Positions 16,545-25,160 of a stretch of 40,871 nt of DNA are shown here, piece by piece. Made by a program: the position numbers and the translations under genes. Below the pieces are notes generated by a model, which worked only from the letters and a program-made list of their open reading frames with translations, was not told the DNA's origin and searched no databases. Where the stretch lies: positions 1 to 40,871 of the forward strand of contig JAFZYD010000100.1 of assembly GCA_017616475.1 (NCBI GenBank), read 5' to 3'. The stretch comes from Bacteroidales bacterium (lineage in GTDB: Bacteria; Bacteroidota; Bacteroidia; Bacteroidales; UBA932). Position 1 is the first letter of the stretch. Every line of letters starts with the position of its first letter.

Positions 16545-17876
16545 TTATTTGTATAAAGTTTTGTGGAACCACGTGTCAAACAAGTTCAGGCCCACATTGA
16601 ACTTTATATAATTCTCTTTTACCAAATAGTTTGCCAAAGTGCCGGTCCTGCCCAAATCTACACTGAGAGCCAGCGATGTATAGCGGTTGAAAACTGGGAA
16701 GCTGGCGCCGAAGGTGAGGCCCATACTGTTGATTGGCGTCCCTTTGACGGCAATATATCCTTGATTGTAATACAGACCGGCCCGGTAGGTGATGTTGCGA
16801 CCGTAATGGCGGAAGTCGTAGCGGTCCGGGGTGAGCTCACCGCCCAGGCGAAACGACTGCGCGCAGCGGGTAGTCACGTCAATGCCCGGGGCGTTGTCGA
16901 AAGTTGTTTTACTCCAATCCTGATAGATATAGTCGAAGCCGACCATCCAGCGCTCCGCCCTGCGCAGGGTCACGCCGGCGCCGATTTCTGCGGGTATCTT
17001 GTCTTCTATCTTGGTTATCACGTTGGAGATGGTGTCCAGCGACGACGAGGTCTGTGCGCTCACCAGGCTGGTGTGCTCGCCGCCCATTGTGCTGGCAATC
17101 TTGTAGGTGGCGCCCAGCGTAAGGTCCAAATCTTTCTGCACCGGGATTGTGTATTGCACGCCCGCCTTTGCGCCCAGGCCGCGCGAAACCGAAGTCCAGG
17201 AGCGGCTCAAAGTGCGGTAGTGGGTGTTGGTGGTGAAAGTGGTGGCGGAGCTGTGCACCGTGTTGCCAAGGTAGTATATGCCGTCCACACCTATGTTGAA
17301 ATTCTTGAACGCGTTCCAGCCGGCGCCCAGCACAAGCTGGTAGATGCCGCCCTTGCCCGCTTTATTATATTCGACGTCGCCCATCTCCAGCAGCACTTCG
17401 TCTGCATATTCGCGTGATACAAACTCGTAGCCGGTGGCGGCGAATGGCATCAACCCAGCCTTGACGGCTATCTTGGGGGTGATGGGGAGCGTGGCTATGA
17501 TATGGTGGATGTTGAACATATTATTCACGGAGCGCAGCGTGCCGCTGTCGGTTTCCTCTATGGAGGTAGCCGCGTCGGCGTGGTAGAATATGTTCTTTTG
17601 CGTCACCCCGAAATCCAACATAAAGGCCTTGTTTTCACGCGCCGTGACGGCGGCGGGATTCACCCAGTTGATGTAAGAAGACGAACGGTCTCCTATGGCG
17701 ATGCCGCCCATCGCGAGGGAGTTCTGGCTGCCCTGCATCTCCAGCGACCCTATGCCGTACATCGAATAGGGGGAGAAGGCGTCGTAGGCCACGCCCGCCT
17801 GTGCAAAGGCGGAAACCGGCAGAGCCAGGGCAATAACCCAGGCAGCAGCCAAAGATATGAGGTGGAATTTTTTCAT
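16545..17876 (-). CDS. Outer-membrane beta-barrel protein, FadL/porin-like
   Basis: 443 residues. A signal peptide of about 26 residues ends at SAFAQA. The mature N terminus, with FSPYSMYGIGSLEMQG and the LAMGGIAIGDRSSSYINWVN segment, resembles the start of FadL/OmpP1-like barrels of Bacteroidetes (a conserved 'xxNPA' element is visible as VNPAAVTA). The rest alternates hydrophobic and polar residues with many aromatics, as in beta strands, and the protein ends with a strand motif WFHKTLYK. It starts 2 nt after the coaX stop, so translation is probably coupled. Likely a channel or lipid-handling barrel; substrate unknown. Confidence 0.85.
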   Translation of the reverse strand: MKKFHLISLAAAWVIALALPVSAFAQAGVAYDAFSPYSMYGIGSLEMQGSQNSLAMGGIAIGDRSSSYINWVNPAAVTARENKAFMLDFGVTQKNIFYHADAATSIEETDSGTLRSVNNMFNIHHIIATLPITPKIAVKAGLMPFAATGYEFVSREYADEVLLEMGDVEYNKAGKGGIYQLVLGAGWNAFKNFNIGVDGIYYLGNTVHSSATTFTTNTHYRTLSRSWTSVSRGLGAKAGVQYTIPVQKDLDLTLGATYKIASTMGGEHTSLVSAQTSSSLDTISNVITKIEDKIPAEIGAGVTLRRAERWMVGFDYIYQDWSKTTFDNAPGIDVTTRCAQSFRLGGELTPDRYDFRHYGRNITYRAGLYYNQGYIAVKGTPINSMGLTFGASFPVFNRYTSLALSVDLGRTGTLANYLVKENYIKFNVGLNLFDTWFHKTLYK

Positions 17877-17878
17877 TG

Positions 17879-18619
17879 TTATGCCATTGCTACGTTTGCC
17901 AGCCCGTCCAGCACAAGATTCTCCTCTACGAGGACCTCCGCTTCGAGGCCCGCGGCAAAAACAGGTGCATCACCGCCGGTGAGAATTACTTTGCGGCGCG
18001 GATGGGCGCGCATATACCCTTCGATTTCAAACTTTATGCCGAGGATATTGCCCGAAGCCAGGGCAGTATCCAGGTCGTAGCCTATTGTATTAATGGTATT
18101 TATATCTCCCTTAGCCAAAATGGTCTGCGGCTCCACCAGCGGAATTTTGCTGGTAAAGTGGCTGAGCGCACGGTAGCGCATATTAAGGCCCAGGGATATG
18201 GCGCCGCCCACATAATGGCCTTTGTCTATGAATTCTACCGTGGTGGCGGTGCCGAAGTCGAACAACAGGATATCTTCTTCCGGCATAAGGATGCAGGCCT
18301 GCAGTATGGCGGCCATACGGTCCGCGCCCATACCGTCCGGCATATTGTCCAGATATTTGTAAAAGCCGTAGCCGGCGGCAACCTGCTCCCTCACGAACTC
18401 CACGCTGAAATCTATGAACCTGGTGCAGTGGCGGCTCAACTCTTCCCGCAGAGTGGTGTCGTAGTTGCGCACGGAGGCCAGCACAATTGTGTTGTAGCCG
18501 TTGCCAACTTTGGTGCGAAGGTCCGAAGGATCTTCGAACCGCTGAACGGAAACCAACTTGAGGCCGTCGTAGGCAGCAACTTTGCAAGCGGTGTTCCCTA
18601 TATCTATGACAAGGTTCAT
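17879..18619 (-). CDS. coaX: Type III pantothenate kinase
   Basis: Phosphorylates pantothenate in the first step of coenzyme A synthesis. 246 residues is standard for CoaX. The ASKHA phosphate-1 motif DIGNTACK is at 6-13, the second motif is within LLFDFGTATTVEF, and the adenosine/pantothenate region reads GGAISLGLNMRYRALSHFT. The C-terminal ILTGGDAPVFAAGL completes the fold. CoaX enzymes need a monovalent cation and are not inhibited by CoA. Located 11 nt after mfd and 2 nt before the barrel gene, within the leftward operon. Confidence 0.93.
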   Translation of the reverse strand: MNLVIDIGNTACKVAAYDGLKLVSVQRFEDPSDLRTKVGNGYNTIVLASVRNYDTTLREELSRHCTRFIDFSVEFVREQVAAGYGFYKYLDNMPDGMGADRMAAILQACILMPEEDILLFDFGTATTVEFIDKGHYVGGAISLGLNMRYRALSHFTSKIPLVEPQTILAKGDINTINTIGYDLDTALASGNILGIKFEIEGYMRAHPRRKVILTGGDAPVFAAGLEAEVLVEENLVLDGLANVAMA

Positions 18620-18630
18620 TTTTGAAATGT

Positions 18631-21600
18631 TCAGAATTGCAAAGTTAGCATTTCTTGCAATAAATCAACCGCTTTTTTTACGCTGCCCACATTATCGCAT
18701 TTTATAAACAGCGAGGTCGGACGCTGCACCAGCTGATATTTGCGGGGCGAACGTTGTATAAAATCGAGTACCCGTCCGAATGATTCACTGTTGTAATAGT
18801 TCGATTTTTGATTTGATACGAAGTAGGCCAGCATACCGCCGTTCTTGAGTATAATCTTTTCAAAACCAAGGCTGATGGCCTTCTGGCGCAGGCGGACAAT
18901 GTTTACAAGCTCTTCCAACTGCGGCGGCACCGCGCCGAACCGGTCTGTCATCTCCGCCACGAACGCATCCACCCCGGCTTCGCTTTTCATATTGTCCAAC
19001 TCGCGGTAGAGGCGCATCTTCTCCTTGGGGACGTTTATATAATCGTCCGGAATATAGGCTTCTATGTCGGTATCGATGTAGCAGTCAGACACCCAGCCGC
19101 CCGAAATAAGGCCGCCGGCATCGGGCGCCTGGCTCTCTTCCAAGTCTATTTCGCTCTTGAGTTCGCTCATCGCCTCCGCCAGTATCTTCTGGTAGGTTTC
19201 GAAACCCATCTCGGCAATGAATCCGCTCTGCTCCGCCCCCAGCAGGTTGCCGGCGCCGCGGATGTCCAAATCCTGCATAGCTATGTTGAAGCCGCTGCCA
19301 AGGTCGCTGAAAGTTTCTATAGCGTTCAGGCGGGCGCGGGCGTCGTCGGTAAGTATCTCCTGCGACGGCACTATAAGATAGCAGTATGCCTTGACATTGC
19401 TGCGCCCCACGCGGCCGCGCAGCTGGTGAAGGTCGCTCAAACCGAAATACTGGGCCCGGTTTATGAGCATTGTGTTGGCGTTGGGAATATCCACGCCGTT
19501 TTCCATAATGGAGGTCGCTACAAGAATATCGTAGTCGCCGTCCATAAAATCCAGAATCTTCTTTTCCAGCACCGCCGGTTCCATCTGGCCGTGGGCCACA
19601 CAAATACGGGCAGCGGGGCATATCAAACGGATTTGTTCCGCCACCGAATCTATATCCTCTACCCTGTTGTGAATAAAGAACACCTGGCCGCGACGTTCAA
19701 GTTCGTATTCTATTATATCCCGGATAGTGTCTGTATCGAAATCTATTATCTCCGTGTGAATCGGCACCCGGTTTGGCGGCGGAGTGGATATTATGGAGAT
19801 GTCGCGCGCCCCCAGCAGGGAGAATTGCAACGTGCGGGGGATGGGGGTGGCGGTGAGGGTCAATGTGTCCACATCTTTGCGCAGCATACGCATTTTTTCT
19901 TTGGCACTGACACCGAATTTCTGTTCCTCGTCTATTATCAGCAGACCCAGATCCTTGAATATTATTTCCTTTCCTAAGATTCGATGGGTACCTATAAGGA
20001 TATCTATCCTGCCCTCGCGCAATTTTTGAGCGATCTCCCGAACTTCTTTCGCGGTTTTGAGGCGGCTGATGAACTCTATGTTGCAGGGAAAATCGTTGAG
20101 GCGCGAACTAAAAGTGTGGTAGTGCTGCAGCGCGAGGATAGTAGTGGGTACCAGCACCGCCACCTGCTTGCCGCTGGATACCGCCTTAAAAGCAGCGCGG
20201 ACGGCCACCTCGGTTTTGCCGAACCCCACGTCGCCGCAAATGAGGCGGTCCATAGGGTGGGCATCTTCCATATCTTTCTTCACATCTTCCACCGCCTTGT
20301 GCTGGTCCGGGGTATCTTCGTACATAAACGATGATTCAAGTTCCTGCTGCAGATAATCATCCGGAGCAAAATTGAAGCCCGGGGCGCTGTAACGTTCGCT
20401 GTAGAGTTTTATTAGATCGGCAGCTATATCCTTTACCTTGCTCTTGGTGTTGTTCTTTAGTTTTTCCCAGGAGCGGCTGCCCAGTTTGTAAATCTTGGGC
20501 GGGGTGCCGTCGGCACTTTTATAGCGGCTTATGCGGTGAATTCCGTGAATGGAGACGAATATCACATCGCCGTCCTTATAGGTGAGTTTGATGGCCTCCT
20601 GCATCCTCCCGTTCACATCTGTGCGAACCAGGCCGCCGAAACGCCCCACTCCATGGTCTATATGGACCACATAATCTCCTATATTGAAAGATGCCAGATC
20701 GTTAAGGGTGAGCCGCTCGCTGCTGGTAACCTCGCGCTTGGTTACTATCCGGTGATAGCGCTCGAAAATCTGATGGTCGGTATACCAGCACTGGCGCTCG
20801 GTGTTGCTTATATAACCTTCGTGAAGGGAGATGGGGATGAAATCTACGTGCCCCACCCCCTCCAATATTTGTTTGAGACGCACCGTCTGGTTGAGCTGGG
20901 GTGAAAGTATATGTACGGTATAGCCGGCATCTTCACGCGATGCAATGTCGCGGCAGAGAATTTCAAAATTTTTATTGAAAGCCGGTTGCGGAATTACTTG
21001 CGACGCGTTTGTATTTTGATATTGCACCTCCTCGCAAAAATCCCAGTAGATTGTGTTTTCCGGCAGCTGTGATTCCAATTCCACATACTCATCTTCACCG
21101 TGGTTTTCAAAAAGATTAGGGTAAATATCCACCTGCCCTACATTTTCTACCGTACGCTGGGTATCGGCGTTGAACCGGGATATAGTCTCTATTTCATCTC
21201 CGAAAAAGTCTATTCGGTAAGGATAATTATCGGCATAGGAAAATATATCTATTATTGAGCCGCGCAGCGAAAACTCTCCCGGCATAGACACAAAATCCAC
21301 CTTTTTGAAACCAGCTTCAAAAAGAACATCTTTTATGAAATCGTGGCTGAAACTGTCTCCTTTTTTAAGGGATATTATGCTGCTGGCGGTGTTTTGTTTT
21401 TTTAGAACCTTCTCTTTGAGCGACTCTGTGTAAGTTATAATTACAAGGGGATTGTTTACACTGTTCAACTGCTTGTTGAGAAGTTCTTTTTCAATAGAAG
21501 TTCCGCTGCTTTCAATTTCTTTGTCAAGATTGCCAGGCAAGCCCTTGGCGGCAAAGGACTCCATTGCTTTGATGGCGGCGGTGCGCTGTACCTTACTGGT

Positions 21601-21831
21601 GGCACTTTTTACCGACTGTGACGATTTACCATCGTTAGTGGAAGGAAAATAGTAAAGACAATCGTCTGTAAAGAAATTGTCAAGGTCGCTGGTAAAAAAA
21701 AGTGCTTCCTTCTTAGTGTTGAAACATACCAAATGCAGGCTGGCATTATCCAACTTTGATACGACATTTGCCAGAAAAACCGCTTTACAGGAGACTCCGC
21801 CGTTAAGATTATCGAACTTTAACCTCTTCAT
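18631..21831 (-). CDS. mfd: Transcription-repair coupling factor Mfd
   Basis: Removes RNA polymerase stalled at DNA lesions and recruits UvrA. 1066 residues. The N-terminal UvrB-like modules (about 1-330) include the FDFFGDEIETISRF-type segment. The CarD-like RNA-polymerase interaction domain reads FNIGDYVVHIDHGVGRFGGL. The RecG-like translocase has Walker A GDVGFGKTEVAVR near 530-540, the DEEQ box in LLIIDEEQKFGV near 633, and the TATPIPRTLQFSLLGARDIS motif. A C-terminal TRCF domain (AYIPDDYINVPKEKMRLYRE) is present. Its first 23 nt overlap the end of the C45-like gene. Confidence 0.97.
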   Translation of the reverse strand: MKRLKFDNLNGGVSCKAVFLANVVSKLDNASLHLVCFNTKKEALFFTSDLDNFFTDDCLYYFPSTNDGKSSQSVKSATSKVQRTAAIKAMESFAAKGLPGNLDKEIESSGTSIEKELLNKQLNSVNNPLVIITYTESLKEKVLKKQNTASSIISLKKGDSFSHDFIKDVLFEAGFKKVDFVSMPGEFSLRGSIIDIFSYADNYPYRIDFFGDEIETISRFNADTQRTVENVGQVDIYPNLFENHGEDEYVELESQLPENTIYWDFCEEVQYQNTNASQVIPQPAFNKNFEILCRDIASREDAGYTVHILSPQLNQTVRLKQILEGVGHVDFIPISLHEGYISNTERQCWYTDHQIFERYHRIVTKREVTSSERLTLNDLASFNIGDYVVHIDHGVGRFGGLVRTDVNGRMQEAIKLTYKDGDVIFVSIHGIHRISRYKSADGTPPKIYKLGSRSWEKLKNNTKSKVKDIAADLIKLYSERYSAPGFNFAPDDYLQQELESSFMYEDTPDQHKAVEDVKKDMEDAHPMDRLICGDVGFGKTEVAVRAAFKAVSSGKQVAVLVPTTILALQHYHTFSSRLNDFPCNIEFISRLKTAKEVREIAQKLREGRIDILIGTHRILGKEIIFKDLGLLIIDEEQKFGVSAKEKMRMLRKDVDTLTLTATPIPRTLQFSLLGARDISIISTPPPNRVPIHTEIIDFDTDTIRDIIEYELERRGQVFFIHNRVEDIDSVAEQIRLICPAARICVAHGQMEPAVLEKKILDFMDGDYDILVATSIMENGVDIPNANTMLINRAQYFGLSDLHQLRGRVGRSNVKAYCYLIVPSQEILTDDARARLNAIETFSDLGSGFNIAMQDLDIRGAGNLLGAEQSGFIAEMGFETYQKILAEAMSELKSEIDLEESQAPDAGGLISGGWVSDCYIDTDIEAYIPDDYINVPKEKMRLYRELDNMKSEAGVDAFVAEMTDRFGAVPPQLEELVNIVRLRQKAISLGFEKIILKNGGMLAYFVSNQKSNYYNSESFGRVLDFIQRSPRKYQLVQRPTSLFIKCDNVGSVKKAVDLLQEMLTLQF

Positions 21832-22930
21832 ATCTTATTTTGAAGTCTGTAAAGATGCTGTCTTCTTCTGTTTTTATTTGGCTTTGCAGGCGGCGGACCT
21901 CTTCCAGGTCGACGTAGTTTATATCATTATTCTTAAAGAATATTCTCTCTTTTCTTTTCAGTGCCCTGTCGCAAGCGGCACTCCTGCGGCTTTTTACCGA
22001 TGAGGTCATATCAGAATTAACAACCTTTCCGTCAGCCACCATCATCGGCACCAATACGCTTGCGGGAGGATAACCGAGAGCGGTGCACATATATGCATTT
22101 GCCGGGTTCTCCCCTTTTTCCACTCCCTTTACAATTGTAACGGCGCAGGTAGACTTGCGTGGAATAAAATCCTTATCCTTAAAGAAACTGCGTCCTTCTT
22201 TATATGGATTCATTTTGTAGTAAGATTGATAGTAGCTGCGGGATAGGCAATCCATAACCCAGCGTTCATCTATCTTACCTCCGGAAGCAAGAAGTTCCGA
22301 AATATTCTTTTGAGCGTTGTTATAACGCACATATCCCTGACCTTTTCCTTCCCGTCCGGAGAATGAATAATTACTGCGGATAAGATATCCGTCCGGGGCG
22401 GTTTCAGGGTCGTTCACATCGTATTTTACCCATTCGAAGTTGTTTACCTCATAATACGCCGCCCCGCCGCGGGCATCAATTACACCAAAGTTGGCTTCTA
22501 TACCAAACGGAGCATTTAGTCCATCCAGCAGTTTTTCAAAATCTTCTATAGTTGCGCAGGTGGCCAGGGCGCGGTACATAATGAACCCTTCTTGATCCAT
22601 TTGGGAATCCGGGGTATCATCTCCTTCGCGCCTGATGTTATAGGAGACTGAATTCATTATGGAGAATCCTTCTGAATTGAGACCGCTCCAGGCTTCGTCG
22701 GTGTCCGGGTTGCTGTTTTTGAGGCAAAGGAAACTATATTTTATATCGCCGCCGGCAGCTATATAATCCACACGGTTGTGCATAAACCCGCTGTCGCGGT
22801 TTTTCCATATTATAGGACGGCCGTCGGTGGTGGTTTTTCCGGAGAATATGGCTGTGGTGCAGCAAAAAGCATCTTGCGGCGCAAGCAGCGTCGATATTAT
22901 TAAAGACAGTATGTATATTATTCTTTTCAA
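21809..22930 (-). CDS. Secreted Ntn-hydrolase of the C45/choloylglycine-hydrolase-like group
   Basis: 373 residues. A signal peptide (1-22 or 1-23) ends at CCTTAIFSGK; cleavage would expose Cys24 as the N-terminal nucleophile, as in the Ntn-hydrolase peptidase C45/acyl-coenzyme A:6-APA acyltransferase and choloylglycine hydrolase families. The early GRPIIWKNRD segment is the conserved Arg/Asp element following the nucleophile, and AWSGLNSEGFSIMNSVSY and GVIDARGGAAYYEVNN are typical of this group. It probably cleaves an amide bond of a small periplasmic substrate; bile-salt hydrolase activity cannot be assumed. It sits 2 nt after ruvB and overlaps mfd by 23 nt, an unexpected partner for repair genes. 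Confidence 0.78.
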   Translation of the reverse strand: MKRIIYILSLIISTLLAPQDAFCCTTAIFSGKTTTDGRPIIWKNRDSGFMHNRVDYIAAGGDIKYSFLCLKNSNPDTDEAWSGLNSEGFSIMNSVSYNIRREGDDTPDSQMDQEGFIMYRALATCATIEDFEKLLDGLNAPFGIEANFGVIDARGGAAYYEVNNFEWVKYDVNDPETAPDGYLIRSNYSFSGREGKGQGYVRYNNAQKNISELLASGGKIDERWVMDCLSRSYYQSYYKMNPYKEGRSFFKDKDFIPRKSTCAVTIVKGVEKGENPANAYMCTALGYPPASVLVPMMVADGKVVNSDMTSSVKSRRSAACDRALKRKERIFFKNNDINYVDLEEVRRLQSQIKTEEDSIFTDFKIRYEEVKVR

Positions 22931-22932
22931 AA

Positions 22933-23958
22933 TTAGAAAAGAGTGTTGTCTGGTGCCAGGCGGCTGAGGCCAAGGTGGCTGTAGGCCAGGTCGGTGGCTT
23001 CACGGCCGCGGGGGGTTCGGCGTATGAATCCTTCTTTGATAAGGAAGGGTTCATATACCTCTTCAAAGGTTCCTTGGTCTTCGCTTATAGCGGTTGCAAT
23101 TGTAGATGCTCCCACGGGACCTCCCTTGAATTTCTCTATAATTGTGGTGAGTATCTTGTTGTCTATTGCATCCAGCCCTCGCTTGTCAATATTAAGGGCG
23201 TTGAGGGCATATTTTGTTATTTCAAGGTCTATTGTGCCGTTACCCTTAACCTGGGCAAAGTCGCGCACGCGACGCAGCAGGTTGTTGGCAATTCGGGGGG
23301 TACCGCGGCTGCGCATCGCTATCTCTGCAGCTGCATCATCTTCAATTCCTATATTTAGTATGGATGCGCTTCTTTTTACTATTCCGGACAGGGTTTTATA
23401 GTCGTAATATTCAAGGTGTTCCTGAATGCCGAAACGGGCGCGGAGCGGAGATGTAAGAAGACCGCTGCGGGTGGTGGCGCCAATAAGCGTGAATGGACTC
23501 AGCGAGATTTGGACGCTGCGGGCGCCGGGCCCCTTGTCTATCATAATATCTATAGTGAAGTCTTCCATAGCGGAGTAGAGGTACTCCTCCACTACCGGAC
23601 TCAGGCGGTGTATTTCGTCTATGAAAAGGACGTCGCCGGGTTCGAGGCTGGTGAGCAGGCCCGCAAGATCGCCGGGCTTGTCCAGCACGGGGCCGGAGGT
23701 TATTTTCATATTTACGCCGAGTTCGTTGGCCACTATGTGGGCAAGGGTGGTTTTACCAAGGCCGGGAGGGCCGTGAAAGAGGATATGGTCCAGCGATTCT
23801 CCACGTATTATTGCGGCTTGGACGTATATCTTGAGTTTTTCTATTATGAGGTCCTGGCCTCCGAATTGGTCAAAGGCGCCGGGGCGGATTTTGTTTTCGA
23901 AATCGGTGTCTTTCGATTCGAATTCTTCTCGCTGCTTATATGAGACTTTATCAACCAT
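22933..23958 (-). CDS. ruvB: Holliday junction ATP-dependent helicase RuvB
   Basis: Hexameric AAA+ motor that drives Holliday junction branch migration with RuvA (encoded at 35757-36350). 341 residues from the ATG at 23958; an in-frame TTG six codons upstream lies inside the promoter and is unlikely. Walker A GPPGLGKT is at 63-70, Walker B is LFIDEIHRL, and sensor residues lie in the [10 protein letters not shown] segment. The C-terminal winged-helix domain ends with [20 protein letters not shown]. It heads the long leftward run; a -7 box TATATTTG ends 4 nt before the start codon. Confidence 0.97.
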   Translation of the reverse strand: MVDKVSYKQREEFESKDTDFENKIRPGAFDQFGGQDLIIEKLKIYVQAAIIRGESLDHILFHGPPGLGKTTLAHIVANELGVNMKITSGPVLDKPGDLAGLLTSLEPGDVLFIDEIHRLSPVVEEYLYSAMEDFTIDIMIDKGPGARSVQISLSPFTLIGATTRSGLLTSPLRARFGIQEHLEYYDYKTLSGIVKRSASILNIGIEDDAAAEIAMRSRGTPRIANNLLRRVRDFAQVKGNGTIDLEITKYALNALNIDKRGLDAIDNKILTTIIEKFKGGPVGASTIATAISEDQGTFEEVYEPFLIKEGFIRRTPRGREATDLAYSHLGLSRLAPDNTLF

Positions 23959-23962
23959 CAAA

Positions 23963-23970
23963 CAAATATA
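23963..23970 (-). promoter_or_regulatory. -7 box of ruvB abutting the start codon
   Basis: Minus strand TATATTTG, a full match to TAnnTTTG, lies 4 nt before the ATG at 23958, suggesting a leaderless ruvB mRNA. The -33 region is only AT-rich. Confidence 0.6.
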
Positions 23971-24198
23971 AGACAAAAAATTTATAAATCTTTTTTAGGT
24001 CTATTTTCTGGCTGTTGATATTGTTGATAAATAAATTTGGAGGTTCCAGGTTGCGGTCTGCCGCGGTTTTCTTTCAACTGATGGTGTTGATTATTTTGTA
24101 GAGAAATTATGATAAATCGTGGCTTTTCCACTTTTTAAAGAGTTATAAAAAGTTATCAACAACCTTGAACATCTTTTCAACTGTATTTTTAAAAACTG

Positions 24199-24291
24199 CG
24201 GCAATCAACCGCTCCGGGTTGACTTTGCCGCCTCCTGCATCCGCAAATAGTCGGCTTGCAAAGCAACCCATCAGCGAAATGTTGATTGCCG
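24199..24291 (+). repeat. Structured repeat element, copy B, intergenic
   Basis: 93 nt. A perfect 11-bp outer stem, CGGCAATCAAC (24199-24209) with GTTGATTGCCG (24281-24291), encloses an inner stem GGGTTGACTTTGC (24216-24228) with GCAAAGCAACCC (24258-24269), with one bulged A. The inner loop is 29 nt, the same length as in copy A. Compared with copy A, three outer and two inner base pairs change on both sides and stay paired. It is open in the same reading frame as copy A. Confidence 0.8.
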
Positions 24292-24320
24292 ACCTCCGTA
24301 TGCGCGACTTTTTAAAACAC

Positions 24321-24345
24321 CAATACCCGGATGGACCGGGTATTG
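24321..24345 (-). terminator. Likely terminator of the sdhAB operon
   Basis: A 10-bp perfect stem CAATACCCGG / CCGGGTATTG with a 5-nt loop lies 25 nt past the sdhB stop. On the minus strand it is followed by GTGTTTTAAAA, a modest T tract. Confidence 0.65.
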
Positions 24346-24369
24346 ATGTTGATGTATGATGGTTAAAGT

Positions 24370-25152
24370 TTATTCACTGAGTTTTGCGCTCAGGAATTCG
24401 CGGTTGAGGCGGGCAATGTGCTCTACGGATATACCCTTGGGGCACTCCATTTCGCAGGCGCGGGTGTTGGTGCAGCTGCCGAAGCCGAGAGCGTCCATTG
24501 TGTCCACCATAGCTTTTGCACGGCGTGCGCCTTCTACCTTACCCTGAGGAAGCAGAGCAAGGCTGCTGACGCGGGCGGCAACGAACAGCATAGCGGAACC
24601 GTTCTTACAGGTTGCAGCGCAGGCACCACAGCCGATGCAGGCGGCAGCGTCCATACTCTTTTCTGCATTCTCCTTCTTAATAGGAATGGCATTGGCATCG
24701 GGCACACCTCCTGTGTTTACAGAAATAAAGCCGCCTGCCTGCAGAATCTTGTCGTATGCACGACGGTCCACAACCAGGTCCTTAATAATGGGGAAACCGC
24801 TGCTGCGCCAGGGCTCGATGGTGATTATGCTGCCATCTTTAAATTTGCGCATATAGAGCTGGCAGGTGGTTACACCGCTCTCCGGGCCATGTGCGCGGCC
24901 GTTGATATAGAGCGAGCATGCACCGCAGATGCCTTCGCGGCAGTCGTGGTCAAAGCTGACCGGGCCGCTGTGCCCTTTGCAACCCTTATCGAAAGCGACC
25001 GGATTGATCTTTTCATTTACAAGCTGCTCGTTCAAGATGTCCATCATCTCGAGGAAAGAGGTATCGGGGCTGATGCCGTCGATGTTGTAGGTCTCGAAAT
25101 GACCTTTAGCTTTGGCGTTCTCCTGACGCCATATTTTAAGTGTAAATTTCAT
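24370..25152 (-). CDS. sdhB: Succinate dehydrogenase/fumarate reductase iron-sulfur subunit
   Basis: Carries electrons between the flavin subunit and the quinone site. 260 residues. The [2Fe-2S] cysteines are C71, C76, C79 and C97 ([10 protein letters not shown]...TTC). The C-terminal ferredoxin domain has [11 protein letters not shown] (C172, C175, C178, C182) and C227, C233, C237, giving the [4Fe-4S] and [3Fe-4S] sets, so all three clusters should be present. In Bacteroidetes this enzyme usually works as a fumarate reductase in anaerobic respiration. It follows sdhA by 8 nt. No cytochrome b gene is found at either side. Confidence 0.95.
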   Translation of the reverse strand: MKFTLKIWRQENAKAKGHFETYNIDGISPDTSFLEMMDILNEQLVNEKINPVAFDKGCKGHSGPVSFDHDCREGICGACSLYINGRAHGPESGVTTCQLYMRKFKDGSIITIEPWRSSGFPIIKDLVVDRRAYDKILQAGGFISVNTGGVPDANAIPIKKENAEKSMDAAACIGCGACAATCKNGSAMLFVAARVSSLALLPQGKVEGARRAKAMVDTMDALGFGSCTNTRACEMECPKGISVEHIARLNREFLSAKLSE

Positions 25153-25160
25153 AATCTCTC

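Larger units (their letters stand above)
23971..24369. other. AT-rich ruvB-sdhB spacer with near-DnaA-box motifs
   Basis: About 400 nt without a supported gene. From the left it holds the ruvB promoter, an AT-rich stretch (about 23975-24180) with two oppositely oriented TTATCAACA 9-mers (minus strand at 24022-24030, plus strand at 24153-24161), each one base off the DnaA box TTATCCACA, further TTGAT clusters, then repeat copy B and the sdhB terminator. A 64-codon frame from a TTG at 24165 only follows the repeat and is not called as a gene. Confidence 0.6.

Noticed and set aside
24165..24359. Possible 64-residue protein in the ruvB-sdhB spacer
   Set aside because: TTG start, most of it is the structured repeat and the sdhB terminator; no homology-like features outside the repeat.
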